DNA from: DASCNA01 sp036011305
Lineage (GTDB): Bacteria; Verrucomicrobiota; Lentisphaeria; Victivallales; GWF2-38-69
NCBI GenBank assembly: GCA_036011305.1
Contig: DASCNA010000122.1
Location: forward strand, 1-50,262
Reading direction: 5' to 3'
DNA: 50,262 nucleotides
Under the pieces are notes generated by a model that was given only the letters and a program-made list of their open reading frames with translations, was not told the origin of the DNA and made no database searches. A program made the translations under genes and the position numbers. Positions 42,022 to 50,192 of this stretch are shown piece by piece (position 1 is the stretch's first letter; each line of letters opens with the position of its first letter).

Positions 42022-42918
42022 TGCTTTCTCAATCTCTTTCCAGAATTCTCCATGCAGTGTTGCCTTCAGTTTGTAACATGGTATTTTACATGATATATCA
42101 AAGGCGTTATTGAATATTTTATGCACCATTATCTTTTTTTCAGTTACATCTATTTTAGGCCAGAATGATTCCCAAACCTGTTTAAAACTGTCAAAAATTT
42201 TTTGTGAATTTTGTGGATTCCTAATTGGTAGTATTTCATCAACATCTGATTGTTCTAAAAAGAAAATTGCTTTAAGAGGGACTGAGTATGATGTATTAAA
42301 TGTACTCATTTTTTTATTCCACAGATGATCGCTCCATGTGGGCATGGGATGAACTCTGTAGTTGCTGTCTGAATCACTGACGATTAATGACATATCATCG
42401 GATAGCGGTGTCCAGTAGTTGGGAAATCTTATGCTGCAGGTTGATTTTCCAGTTCCGCCATGAGCAGCAATCAAAATGCCTTTGCCATTTAACTCAGCAA
42501 GTGCTGCGTGAATAGGACCTCCTCTGTTGTGGAGTGTATAATGTTTATAGATAGGCTTTAAAGAAGTTGACATGTTTATGATTTTAATTTCCTGGTGATG
42601 GATAAAATCACTGTTAAGTTCTATAAAAGTTTCCGGTTTATGGTTATGCGACCATACTCTGTACACTGCACCCTGTTTAAACTGATTCCAGTCTTCTGTA
42701 CTATCTGTTTCAGGAAGCTTATTGTCATGTTTCAATGCAAGAAAGAGCAGTTTTTTATCAGCTTCATTCATATCATCTGATGCTCTGCTGATCTGCATTA
42801 TATATGAAAAGTCTTTAAGCCATGTTGTCATTGATTCTGCTGCTCTAAATTCCCATGTCAGACCGTCTGACAAAGGCAATAAGTATTTTCTTTCATTTCC
42901 TGAAAATTGTCTCAGCAT
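42016..42918 (-). CDS. scmC: HPr-kinase-like P-loop protein (ScmC-like)
   Basis: A 300-residue protein with a P-loop AHGGTGKST (about 152-160), preceded by GGPIHAALAELNGKGILIA and followed by WTPLSDDMSLIV and a short VHPMPTWSDH. This is the HPr-kinase-like family seen in many peptide-modification clusters, and it fits ScmC of the SynChlorMet cassette. It probably phosphorylates or senses a cluster component; the true substrate is not known. Its TGA stop lies within the terminal repeat of the adjoining cassette. It is followed by the S26-like gene and preceded by the ABC exporter. Confidence 0.72.
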   Translation of the reverse strand: MLRQFSGNERKYLLPLSDGLTWEFRAAESMTTWLKDFSYIMQISRASDDMNEADKKLLFLALKHDNKLPETDSTEDWNQFKQGAVYRVWSHNHKPETFIELNSDFIHHQEIKIINMSTSLKPIYKHYTLHNRGGPIHAALAELNGKGILIAAHGGTGKSTCSIRFPNYWTPLSDDMSLIVSDSDSNYRVHPMPTWSDHLWNKKMSTFNTSYSVPLKAIFFLEQSDVDEILPIRNPQNSQKIFDSFKQVWESFWPKIDVTEKKIMVHKIFNNAFDISCKIPCYKLKATLHGEFWKEIEKAI

Positions 42919-42959
42919 ATTATTTTGTAATCTTTCTTTCCTATTCGTAATTATTTAGT

Positions 42960-44756
42960 TTATCCATCAAAAAAAGTTTTGTAATCTTCATGCTTTAAAA
43001 GATCGTTATGGTAGCCTATTAAAGGAGGTTTATTATCATCCCTCAGAAAAATTATCTTATCTGCATTTTTAACGGTTCCTAATCTGTGAGCTATTGTAAA
43101 CATAGTTTTATTTTTTACAACATCAGGCAGAAGGTTGTAAATTGAGTTTTCTGTTACATTGTCAAGTGATGCTGTTGGTTCATCCAGTATCAGGATATCA
43201 GGATTTTTAACAAGCGCTCTTGCTATAGACAGGCGTTGTTTCTGCCCTTCAGATAAATTCCCTGCACCTTCTACCAAATTAGTTTCATATTTATCAGGCA
43301 GATTGTCAATAAAATCATGGATATCGGCAGTTTTAGCTGCTCTGATCACATCGTCCAAACTAGCTTCAGAATTGCCGTATTTAATATTGTCTATAATTTT
43401 CCCTGACAAGAGTTCAGTTTTCTGAGAAACATAGCCTATCCTGTTTCTCAGTGATCTGACATTATATTCTGAGATGCTTTTATCATCTATCAGTATATCT
43501 CCACTTTTTTGTTTATAAAATCTCATTATCAGGCTAATTAGAGTAGTTTTTCCTATTCCGCTCAACCCTATTAGAGCCCAGTGTTCACCTGGATTTACAC
43601 TGAAAGTTATATTTGACAGAACAGGTTCTTTTGGATCATAGGAAAAAGAGATGTTATTAAATTCTACTTTCCCTTTTATGTTATTAGGTGCTAATCCTGT
43701 TTCTGTGTTTTCTTCAGGTGTAACTTCAAATAGAGAAGCAAGCCTTTCAAGACCTGCTCTGGTATTTTGAAGCTGATTAGTACTTGAAGCAAGAAACCCG
43801 ACTGGGCCATAAACAAAGCCAAGATATTGCTGAAAGGCAAGAAGAGAACCTATTGACCAGTCTCCCTTTATAACCCAATATGAACCAAAAGCGAGAACAA
43901 AAAATCTTGCTACATTAGGGAGAAGGTTCATTATATTGCTGTTGATGCTGCTCAGCACCATGTTTTCATTAGCAAATTTATAGTTTTTTCTTATTTCAGT
44001 TACTATTTTATTTTCACTTTTCTTTTCATTAGAAAATGTTTTTATCAGAGGGATAGAAGATATTAACTCCTGAAAAGCTGATTGGTAACCGGCACTTCTC
44101 TCTCTGTTTCTATGACTTAATACATAGGTTTTTCTGGCAAAAAATATGGTTATAATGAATGGAATAGGCAGAGAAATCATTATTGGAACAGCAATCCTCC
44201 ACTCAAGATAGAAGATGAAGCATATACCTCCTATTAATCTTGTTATCTGAATGAATATCTGCACAAATGTTCCTGAGATGAACCAGTTTACACAGCTTAC
44301 ATCCGAGGTAAGGCGTGACATAAGATAACCTTTATGTATATGGTCAAAAAACATTTTAGGAAATGAAAATACACGTTTAATCAACTTTTGCTGCAGGTGA
44401 AGGGTTACTTCCTGTGTAAATCTTGTACTTATAAATCCTCTTAACTGTCCTGCAATGCTATTAGTTATACCTATTGCGAGCAGTAATATGATCACTGGTG
44501 CAAGCAGTTTTAAATGTCTTTGTATTAGAACATGATCAATTAAATATCTGTTTATCATCGGTCCTGGAAAAGCAAGCAGTGAAGTAATTAGAAGTAAAAT
44601 CATGCTTATTGATCCAAGTTTCCATTGGGTCAGTATCGATGGATATATGTACTTTATATTATCCCGGAATCGGCCATATTTGTGTGATGGCGCAATATGG
44701 TCCTCTGGGAGCCTGCAGTTTAGTGCATTTTTAAGATGTACAAACCAATTATTCAT
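42960..44756 (-). CDS. ABC exporter, membrane and ATPase domains fused
   Basis: A 598-residue half-transporter of the peptide/lipid exporter type. Six membrane helices occupy about 55-330. The ATPase domain has Walker A GLSGIGKTTL (about 397), signature NLSEGQKQRLSIARAL, Walker B ILILDEPTASLD and the H-loop AHRLGTV. It has no C39 peptidase domain at the N-terminus, so leader removal must be done by another protein. In this cluster it most likely exports the modified peptide. It lies between the second radical SAM gene and the HPr-kinase-like gene. Confidence 0.88.
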   Translation of the reverse strand: MNNWFVHLKNALNCRLPEDHIAPSHKYGRFRDNIKYIYPSILTQWKLGSISMILLLITSLLAFPGPMINRYLIDHVLIQRHLKLLAPVIILLLAIGITNSIAGQLRGFISTRFTQEVTLHLQQKLIKRVFSFPKMFFDHIHKGYLMSRLTSDVSCVNWFISGTFVQIFIQITRLIGGICFIFYLEWRIAVPIMISLPIPFIITIFFARKTYVLSHRNRERSAGYQSAFQELISSIPLIKTFSNEKKSENKIVTEIRKNYKFANENMVLSSINSNIMNLLPNVARFFVLAFGSYWVIKGDWSIGSLLAFQQYLGFVYGPVGFLASSTNQLQNTRAGLERLASLFEVTPEENTETGLAPNNIKGKVEFNNISFSYDPKEPVLSNITFSVNPGEHWALIGLSGIGKTTLISLIMRFYKQKSGDILIDDKSISEYNVRSLRNRIGYVSQKTELLSGKIIDNIKYGNSEASLDDVIRAAKTADIHDFIDNLPDKYETNLVEGAGNLSEGQKQRLSIARALVKNPDILILDEPTASLDNVTENSIYNLLPDVVKNKTMFTIAHRLGTVKNADKIIFLRDDNKPPLIGYHNDLLKHEDYKTFFDG

Positions 44757-44823
44757 ATTAATTATTGAATTAGAAATTATGAATTACTTTTAATACTGTG
44801 GATCGTAATTCGTAAATGAAAAT

Positions 44824-45969
44824 TTATATCATTCCTTTCTCATGTTCACTTCCTGGTTTCAGTCTGGTTTTTGGAAAAATACCTGCTTTATATGCTTCTT
44901 CACAATACCAGAAGGGAGCGAAAAGATCTTTGTGCCTGTAATAGTTCATAGCAACGCATGAACCTAGACACATATTTTTCATAATACAGTCCTTACAGAT
45001 TCCTTTCAAATTGCCTGGGAGTTCCTTTCTTATATCATCCAAAACAGAGCTGTTATTCCATATATCAGCGAGCTTATCTTTTGATGCATGGCCGAAACAT
45101 AGCTCTGGAACTGTTTCTCCTATTCCACAGAGAGCATATTTTCCGCTTCCTAAAACGCCCATTATTCCAAAAATGCCGCATCTTCCGCTTGATTTTGAGA
45201 AAATTTTACTTAGTGGTCGAAATGCAGAAGTATGAGAATAAACTACTCTTATTTTTGATTTCGGTTCCAGTTCATTCTCAACCCAGGCGCCTAGCTCAAC
45301 AAGTTTTTCAATTGGGAGCGTTTCACCTGCATCATGCATCTGTTCGCCTCTGGCCGTAGGAGTTACAAGATTAAATTTTACAGATTCAGCTCCTTCTTTT
45401 TCAGCAAGTCTGACCACAGATTCCATCTGATCAGCATTATTTTTCATAATAGACATTATATATTGCGGTCGCAATCCTGCTTTCACTAGATTTCTGGAAC
45501 CGTTTAACGCTGCTTCAAAACAGCCCTCTACTCCTCTTACCCATTCATGTGTCTCAGCTTCTGATCCATCCAGGCTTATTGAAACAAAAGGATTATTGCA
45601 CTTTAATATTTTTTTAACGATTTCCTGAGTACACTCAACTCCATTAGTTTCGATAGTTAATCGGAGCCCTTGTTCAGCGATATGGTCAAGTATTTTGTTT
45701 ATGTCAGGGTGTATTAAAGGTTCACCCCCTGTAAGTTTAACACCGCTCATTCCAAGTTCTTTGCCCTGTTTGATTATATCCTTAAACAGTTCAAAATCCA
45801 AAGTTGGAAATACAGGATTACCCTTTTCAAATTTTGGTGCTATCCAACAGTGTCTGCATTTCAGATTGCATCCTTCAGTTAGGTAAAAATATATAGTATT
45901 TAAGAAATATCCGCATTCGGGTACTTTTGGTTGATTGTTTACCTGTTTATTTTCCATTTCTTTTTCCAT
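44824..45969 (-). CDS. scmF: Radical SAM/SPASM peptide-modifying enzyme (ScmF-like)
   Basis: A 381-residue protein. The radical SAM motif is C34xxxC38xxC41 (CNLKCRHC), with KLTGGEPLIHPD and SISLDGSEAETHEWVRG following. The SPASM C-terminus has CGIFG, CGIGE, CKDCIMKNMCLGSC and a final WYCEEA. It makes 5'-deoxyadenosyl radicals, and the SPASM domain holds extra [4Fe-4S] clusters. The N-terminal YFLNTIYFYLTEGCNL resembles ScmF of the SynChlorMet cassette. It probably acts on the cysteine-rich peptide. A four-helix-bundle cassette lies between it and the other radical SAM gene. Confidence 0.82.
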   Translation of the reverse strand: MEKEMENKQVNNQPKVPECGYFLNTIYFYLTEGCNLKCRHCWIAPKFEKGNPVFPTLDFELFKDIIKQGKELGMSGVKLTGGEPLIHPDINKILDHIAEQGLRLTIETNGVECTQEIVKKILKCNNPFVSISLDGSEAETHEWVRGVEGCFEAALNGSRNLVKAGLRPQYIMSIMKNNADQMESVVRLAEKEGAESVKFNLVTPTARGEQMHDAGETLPIEKLVELGAWVENELEPKSKIRVVYSHTSAFRPLSKIFSKSSGRCGIFGIMGVLGSGKYALCGIGETVPELCFGHASKDKLADIWNNSSVLDDIRKELPGNLKGICKDCIMKNMCLGSCVAMNYYRHKDLFAPFWYCEEAYKAGIFPKTRLKPGSEHEKGMI

Positions 45970-46000
45970 AAAAGTATTAATCCTTAATTCTTATAGTGCA

Positions 46001-46033
46001 GGCTCAAAGCAGTTAAGGCACAGAGGCACAAAG
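46001..46033 (+). repeat. Left terminal inverted repeat of the 447-bp cassette
   Basis: Reads GGCTCAAAGC at its outer end and ends AGGCACAAAG; inverted partner of 46415-46447 with eight mismatches. The inner part contains the tandem GGCACAGA/GGCACAAA. Confidence 0.65.
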
Positions 46034-46411
46034 TTATTTTTTTAAATGAATTTTTAATTTTTTAATCATACTGCTTAACATTCTTTCAAGTTCTTTTGTT
46101 TTTTCATATATAGTTTTAAAACTTTCTTCTAATAAGTATTTAAGGTTATACGAGATTTCTATTTGTGTCTGTAGTTCATAAAGAGAACCTACTGAAATTT
46201 GTAAGAATCTTATATAATCATTGCTGGAATTTCTGCCATAGCCTTCGGCAATATTACTTGGGATTGAAACGGCACACCTTCTAATTTGAGATATTAAACC
46301 ATATTGTTCTTCGCGAGGGAAGTTTTTTGTAGTTTTATATATTTCAGAAACTAAGTCCATTGATTTCTGCCATACAAGTAAATCTCTATATGTTTTAATT
46401 TTAATTCTCAT
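46034..46411 (-). CDS. Four-helix-bundle protein (S23/IVP family)
   Basis: A 125-residue protein with the family pattern: YRDLLVWQKSMDLV, the central motif IPSNIAEGYGRNSSNDY and a lysine-rich C-terminal helix. These proteins were first seen in intervening sequences of bacterial 23S rRNA genes and share a fold with Avd of diversity-generating retroelements. They bind nucleic acid in the studied cases. Here the gene is the sole cargo of an inverted-repeat cassette and is unlikely to take part in peptide synthesis. Full length and intact, unlike its relative at 41596-41954. Confidence 0.85.
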   Translation of the reverse strand: MRIKIKTYRDLLVWQKSMDLVSEIYKTTKNFPREEQYGLISQIRRCAVSIPSNIAEGYGRNSSNDYIRFLQISVGSLYELQTQIEISYNLKYLLEESFKTIYEKTKELERMLSSMIKKLKIHLKK

Positions 46412-46414
46412 ATA

Positions 46415-46447
46415 CTCTGTACCTATGTGCCTTTGCCGCTTTGTACC
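46415..46447 (-). repeat. Right terminal inverted repeat of the 447-bp cassette
   Basis: On the minus strand it reads GGTACAAAGC at the outer end. It pairs with 46001-46033 at 25 of 33 positions. The outer edge is immediately followed by the TGA of the radical SAM gene. Confidence 0.65.
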
Positions 46448-47542
46448 TCAATTGGGCAATTCCCCACCTGCTTCTAGAAATGTTCTATAACATGAATCAG
46501 GCGAAGGTTCGTTTTCATTTCCTGTCAATGTATATGCCAGGGCAGGGCATCCGCCTCTGCAGTATGGCGTATATTTACAGTCACTGCAGTAAGCGAATTT
46601 TTTTAGAGGCATATCTCTTCTTTCGCGTAGACGCTTTAATTCAGTGTGGTTATGCCAGACTTCTCTCAGATTGTCCTTATTGATTCTTCCAAGTTCAATA
46701 TGAGGTATTTGTGAACACGGTATCATTATTCCGTCTGCTCTTACAGCCATTTTACTGAAAACACCGCCACAGCTTCTTAAATAACCGCATCCAGGTGTCT
46801 CTTTAATACCGGCTTTAATAGTATCTTCCATCTCTTTCCAGTGTTTGCCGCTTGCAAGCGGACCTGCCTGTGCACCGATTCTTCCATTATATTTTTTATT
46901 TAATTCAAAAAGTTTTGCTATTACAAAAGAATACTCATCTGCATTGAGCTGGGTATCATCACTGTTTTCCCGACATAATCCCAGATGAGAAGCCGAATTA
47001 GTTGAAAATGATGGTAAACCAACATCCTCAAGTAGAAGTTTTGCTACTTTATCAAGGTCATTGAAATTGTGTTTATGAATTGTAACTCTGGTTGTTGCAG
47101 GAAGTTTATGCTTTATAAGAAGCTTTAGTCCTCGCAAAGCATCATTAAAAGATCCTTTACCTCTTGATATATCATGAGATTCTGGGCCCGGACCGTCAAT
47201 TGAAACCTGTATACTGTTGCATCTTCCTGTTGATTTTATAAAATCCAGAATTTCTTCAGTAATCAAAGATCCGTTGCTTAACATGGAAAATCTCATTCTG
47301 TTTGCAACTATTCCAGTGATCAGTTCTTTTATATCTTTTCTGAAAAAGGGTTCGCCTCCTGAAAGGCAGACATCCAATACAGCACAATCCCTGAGCTCTT
47401 CAAAAAATTTAAGCCATTCTTCAGTTGGAAGGTCTTTTCCTGTTTCTCCTTCACTACTGAAATGTGAACAGTAGGAGCATCTGAGATTGCACTTTGTAGT
47501 GATATTCAGATCAACGCTCTTTGGTGTTTTCATTAATTGCAT
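46448..47542 (-). CDS. scmE: Radical SAM/SPASM peptide-modifying enzyme (ScmE-like)
   Basis: A 364-residue protein. The radical SAM motif is C18xxxC22xxC25 (CNLRCSYC), with CLSGGEPFFRKD and VSIDGPGPESHDISRG. The SPASM part shows CGYLRSCGG, IPCSQIPHIELGRI, CSDCKYTPYCRGGCPAL and a late SCYRTF. It resembles ScmE of the SynChlorMet cassette, in which two such enzymes work beside a PqqD-like protein on an unidentified peptide. It follows the PqqD-like gene by about 100 bases. The two radical SAM proteins differ throughout, so they likely do different steps. Confidence 0.82.
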   Translation of the reverse strand: MQLMKTPKSVDLNITTKCNLRCSYCSHFSSEGETGKDLPTEEWLKFFEELRDCAVLDVCLSGGEPFFRKDIKELITGIVANRMRFSMLSNGSLITEEILDFIKSTGRCNSIQVSIDGPGPESHDISRGKGSFNDALRGLKLLIKHKLPATTRVTIHKHNFNDLDKVAKLLLEDVGLPSFSTNSASHLGLCRENSDDTQLNADEYSFVIAKLFELNKKYNGRIGAQAGPLASGKHWKEMEDTIKAGIKETPGCGYLRSCGGVFSKMAVRADGIMIPCSQIPHIELGRINKDNLREVWHNHTELKRLRERRDMPLKKFAYCSDCKYTPYCRGGCPALAYTLTGNENEPSPDSCYRTFLEAGGELPN

Positions 47543-47560
47543 AACTTATATCCATAAATA

Positions 47561-47640
47561 TTAGAATTCTAAATTTCATATGTTAGTTATAGAGCTTGTT
47601 TCAGGGCAACTAACAATTCGTAACTGCTGAATCGTAATTC
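47561..47640. repeat. Short intergenic repeats between the PqqD-like and radical SAM genes
   Basis: Contains the palindrome TTAGAATTCTAA (47561-47572), AATTCGTAA (47615-47623) and CGTAATTC (47633-47640). Close copies occur at 11608-11618 (AATTCGTAATT) and 44804-44815 (CGTAATTCGTAA). Confidence 0.45.
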
Positions 47641-47644
47641 TTAA

Positions 47645-47929
47645 TTATTTTTCGTATCCAATAAGTCCTCTTTTTTCTAGATCAGTTACAAATTCTTCAA
47701 TATGTAAAGGAGCATCATCAGGAATCCCATCTTCACAAGCTTCTTCCAGATCATTTAATATTTGTTCTAACGAGTGTTTTCCATCCATTTTTTTCCATAT
47801 AAAGGAACTTACCGGGTCTAATCCGAAAGTTTCATTTGCATCCGGGTCAAATAATACAGCCCAATCGTCAAATTCTTCTCTGAAAACTACCATAGGATTC
47901 ACAGTCGGAAAATTTGCTTTTAAGTCCAT
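47645..47929 (-). CDS. scmD: PqqD-like peptide chaperone (ScmD-like)
   Basis: A 94-residue PqqD-family protein: VFREEFDDWAVLFDPDANET, DPVSSFIWKKMDGKHSLEQI, then a helix and FVTDLEKRGLIGYE at the end. PqqD-type domains are RiPP recognition elements that hold the leader of the precursor for the radical SAM enzyme. AAGGAG stands just upstream of the ATG. It sits between the nucleotidyltransferase and the first radical SAM gene. It is a stand-alone domain, so one copy may serve both radical SAM enzymes. Confidence 0.87.
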   Translation of the reverse strand: MDLKANFPTVNPMVVFREEFDDWAVLFDPDANETFGLDPVSSFIWKKMDGKHSLEQILNDLEEACEDGIPDDAPLHIEEFVTDLEKRGLIGYEK

Positions 47930-48003
47930 CTTCTTCTCCTTGTTTTTTATTTATTGACTTATTTAATTTATGTTTCAAATTTCAAGTTCATAAAATTAAT
48001 TTC

Positions 48004-49242
48004 TCACTCTTTCAGCCACTTCAAAATTTGTATATAACTAACAGATTTATGTGTTGTGCTCTTCTTTTTCCTTAAAAAGTATAAATTCAGTGATTTTTTA
48101 AAATAGTTTTTTAAGACAAACAGTGCCCTGGGGAGATAATAGAAATATTTTTTCTTCGATTTTTCATCAAGGCCATAAGTTCTGCAGATTACATGTGAGG
48201 AAAAAAAACCGTAAAACAAATACTTTATTTTTCCTGCTAATTTTCTATTTTGAAATTCTTCTATTATACTGCTTTCAATGCATTGAGTGCCTGTATTAAT
48301 CGTAGCTAACAGATGTTTTTCAACTGCTTCAATTATGAGAAAGTTTTCTTTCTTGAATTCTTTAATTTCACTAGAAAAGTTATTTAGCACTGTATTAAAA
48401 ATATTTTCTACTGAAGTGATGACAATAAAAAGCATTTTGGTTATGTTCCACTCTTCAGCTCTATTTTTTACTGTATTCCAATTAATGTCTTCACGGCTGA
48501 TTAAGAAGTGTAGATCCAACATCTTAATCAGACATTGTCTGAATTTGTCCTGTACTATTTCCATGCATAAATGAAGAATAATATCTTCCACAGACATAGT
48601 GTAGGCTTTGTTGCCTTCAATATTTATTTCTTCTGCTCTGCTTCTTATATCATCGGTATTGATATTGACTTCAGGATTCCCGGGCAGTTTGAGAAATTTT
48701 AATTCACAGTGCAGTTCAATAGGGCGTTTATTGGGATGTATAAGCTCTGGAAGATGTTTTTCATATTTCAACCATGTTTTAAAATCAAATTTGTGAATAA
48801 ATTTATAACCGAATTCCTGAATCAGTTCTGCTGTCCGGACAGCAGCATCCTTTTTTATCAAAAGGTCAATATCCTGCATTGTTCTTGTGACAGGATTGCT
48901 ATAGTATTTCTCCGAAAGATAAATACCTTTTATTAGTATTATGTCAATATTATGATTGTTGGCGGCAATCAAGATATTATTCAAATCATGATTACCTTTT
49001 ATGTATTCTGCAGAAGCTGAAGAATAATATTTTTTTAAACTTTCCAGTATGTGCTCAGGAACATGATTGTAGTGCCGCCTAATTTTATAATAAAAGAGAG
49101 GGCATAATCCAAAAAAGGTCAAAAATTTATATACGCTATCCCAATATGGTTCTTTAATTGAAGACAGAAAATCATTTATATGTTGACTGTCTTCTGAAAC
49201 AAGCATGGAACAGATAGCCTTTTTGATTTTTAAGTTTTCCAA
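48004..49242 (-). CDS. Nucleotidyltransferase-family protein of RiPP clusters
   Basis: A 412-residue protein with the uncharacterised nucleotidyltransferase fold (NTP_transf_5 type): IILIKGIYLSEKYY, the DxD-like TMQDIDLLI (about 135-143), RPIELHCELKFL and a helical C-terminal half. Such proteins occur beside PqqD and HPr-kinase-like genes in many peptide clusters; the reaction is unproven. The start codon is TTG at 49242 with AGAGGAA eight bases upstream. It is the first gene of the minus-strand cluster, so the cluster promoter should lie at 49243-49404. Confidence 0.75.
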   Translation of the reverse strand: MENLKIKKAICSMLVSEDSQHINDFLSSIKEPYWDSVYKFLTFFGLCPLFYYKIRRHYNHVPEHILESLKKYYSSASAEYIKGNHDLNNILIAANNHNIDIILIKGIYLSEKYYSNPVTRTMQDIDLLIKKDAAVRTAELIQEFGYKFIHKFDFKTWLKYEKHLPELIHPNKRPIELHCELKFLKLPGNPEVNINTDDIRSRAEEINIEGNKAYTMSVEDIILHLCMEIVQDKFRQCLIKMLDLHFLISREDINWNTVKNRAEEWNITKMLFIVITSVENIFNTVLNNFSSEIKEFKKENFLIIEAVEKHLLATINTGTQCIESSIIEEFQNRKLAGKIKYLFYGFFSSHVICRTYGLDEKSKKKYFYYLPRALFVLKNYFKKSLNLYFLRKKKSTTHKSVSYIQILKWLKE

Positions 49243-49317
49243 TATGTGGTTCCTCTGTTTATCTAACCTGATTAATTTTTATATGAATTATTTTTGTTTT
49301 GTAGTGATAATCTGTTG

Positions 49318-49340
49318 ATTTCAATAAAAAATATTGAAAT
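49318..49340. promoter_or_regulatory. Inverted repeat in the divergent promoter region
   Basis: ATTTCAATA (49318-49326) and TATTGAAAT (49332-49340) form a 9-bp dyad around AAAAA, between the cluster start and the XRE-PAS gene. It shares the GAAAT/ATTTC half-site with the direct repeats that follow. Confidence 0.5.
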
Positions 49341-49362
49341 TATTTCTTATTTAAGATTTAAT
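49334..49362 (+). promoter_or_regulatory. Probable sigma70 promoter of the XRE-PAS regulator
   Basis: TTGAAA (49334-49339), 17 bases, TTTAAT (49357-49362), about 40 bases before the ATG. The -35 box overlaps the first of two GAAATTATTTCTTA repeats. Confidence 0.55.
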
Positions 49363-49389
49363 GTATCTTTAATAGGAAATTATTTCTTA
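49336..49389. repeat. Two 14-bp direct repeats 40 bp apart, candidate operators
   Basis: GAAATTATTTCTTA occurs perfectly at 49336-49349 and 49376-49389, start to start 40 bp, close to four helical turns. Each contains a GAAAT-T-ATTTC dyad. One covers the -35 region and the other the leader of the XRE-PAS gene, as expected for autoregulation by a DNA-bending or tetrameric repressor. Confidence 0.55.
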
Positions 49390-49404
49390 AAATAGGATAA
49401 TGAT

Positions 49405-50124
49405 ATGAAAGCTGATATCAAAAAAATAATAGAGATAAGAAAAGCAAAAGGTATATCTGTAAACAGGTTTGCTGAACATCTCGGTGTCTCTACCAGAACA
49501 GTCTATAACTGGGAAAACGGGAAATCAAATCCAGGGAAGACTGACTTGATGGCAATAGCCCATTTATTAGATGTAAAGCTTAGTGATATATCTGATTATA
49601 AGGATACAAAATTTCATTATTTTAAACCCGGACTGCATAAAACCAATAATCTTAAAGAAAGCACCGATCTTTTTAAGAATATTATTAGTAATATTCATTA
49701 TACAGAATACTCAAAATTAGAACCACTCCTTCATGCTTATGAGGATGTATGCCGATTAAATAAAGAAAATAGTAAGCTTAGGAAAAGAGTATCAAGGCTT
49801 AATCTTATTCTTGATTCTGTGGATTCAGCCGTTTATATAAAAAACTCCAAGCATATTGTGACTTACGTTAACCAAGGTTTTATAAATATGCTACCTGAAA
49901 GAATAACAGAAGCAGATATTATCGGGCATAAATTTTCAGAAATATTTCCAATGAGTGAAATAAAACCTATTCTTAATCTGGAAAATGAGGCTTTCAGTGG
50001 TATGCCTGTTCATAATAGATCAATAAAATTTCCATTTTATACTCAAAACCAGACATGTGTTATTTCGATGAGTATTTGTTATGGAAAAAATTCTGTAAAT
50101 GAAATTATTGTTATATATCATTGA
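49405..50124 (+). CDS. XRE-type regulator with PAS domain
   Basis: A 239-residue protein. Residues 8-60 are an XRE helix-turn-helix (SVNRFAEHLGVSTRTVYNWE, then DLMAIAHLLDV). A helical, partly coiled-coil linker follows (about 100-140), then a PAS-like domain to the end (SVDSAVYIKNSKHIVTYVN, IIGHKFSEIFP). A ligand or redox signal could be read by the PAS domain. AGGATAATGAT precedes the ATG. It is divergent from the RiPP cluster and separated by a region with dyad and direct repeats, so it probably controls both itself and the cluster. Confidence 0.82.
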   Translation: MKADIKKIIEIRKAKGISVNRFAEHLGVSTRTVYNWENGKSNPGKTDLMAIAHLLDVKLSDISDYKDTKFHYFKPGLHKTNNLKESTDLFKNIISNIHYTEYSKLEPLLHAYEDVCRLNKENSKLRKRVSRLNLILDSVDSAVYIKNSKHIVTYVNQGFINMLPERITEADIIGHKFSEIFPMSEIKPILNLENEAFSGMPVHNRSIKFPFYTQNQTCVISMSICYGKNSVNEIIVIYH

Positions 50125-50192
50125 CTATTAAATAATTTTACTCTATAATATAAATTAAAAGTTTTATAATAACTAAAAAATTAAATCTTATT

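Larger units (their letters stand above)
46001..46447 (-). mobile_element. 447-bp cassette with 33-bp terminal inverted repeats and a four-helix-bundle gene
   Basis: The ends 46001-46033 and 46415-46447 are inverted copies, 25 of 33 bases identical, built on a GGCACAGAGGCACAAAG-like unit. The only content is an intact four-helix-bundle gene that fills the space between the repeats. The right end abuts the TGA stop of the radical SAM gene at 46448. No transposase and no target duplication are seen. Its size is within one base of the cassette at 41574-42021. It appears to be a non-autonomous mobile unit. Confidence 0.6.

Noticed and set aside
41574..46447. Diversity-generating retroelement, because Avd is also a four-helix-bundle protein
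   Set aside because: No reverse transcriptase gene and no template/variable repeat pair are present.
46001..46447. Ordinary insertion sequence
   Set aside because: The space between the repeats is filled by a single four-helix-bundle gene with no transposase motifs, and no target duplication is visible.
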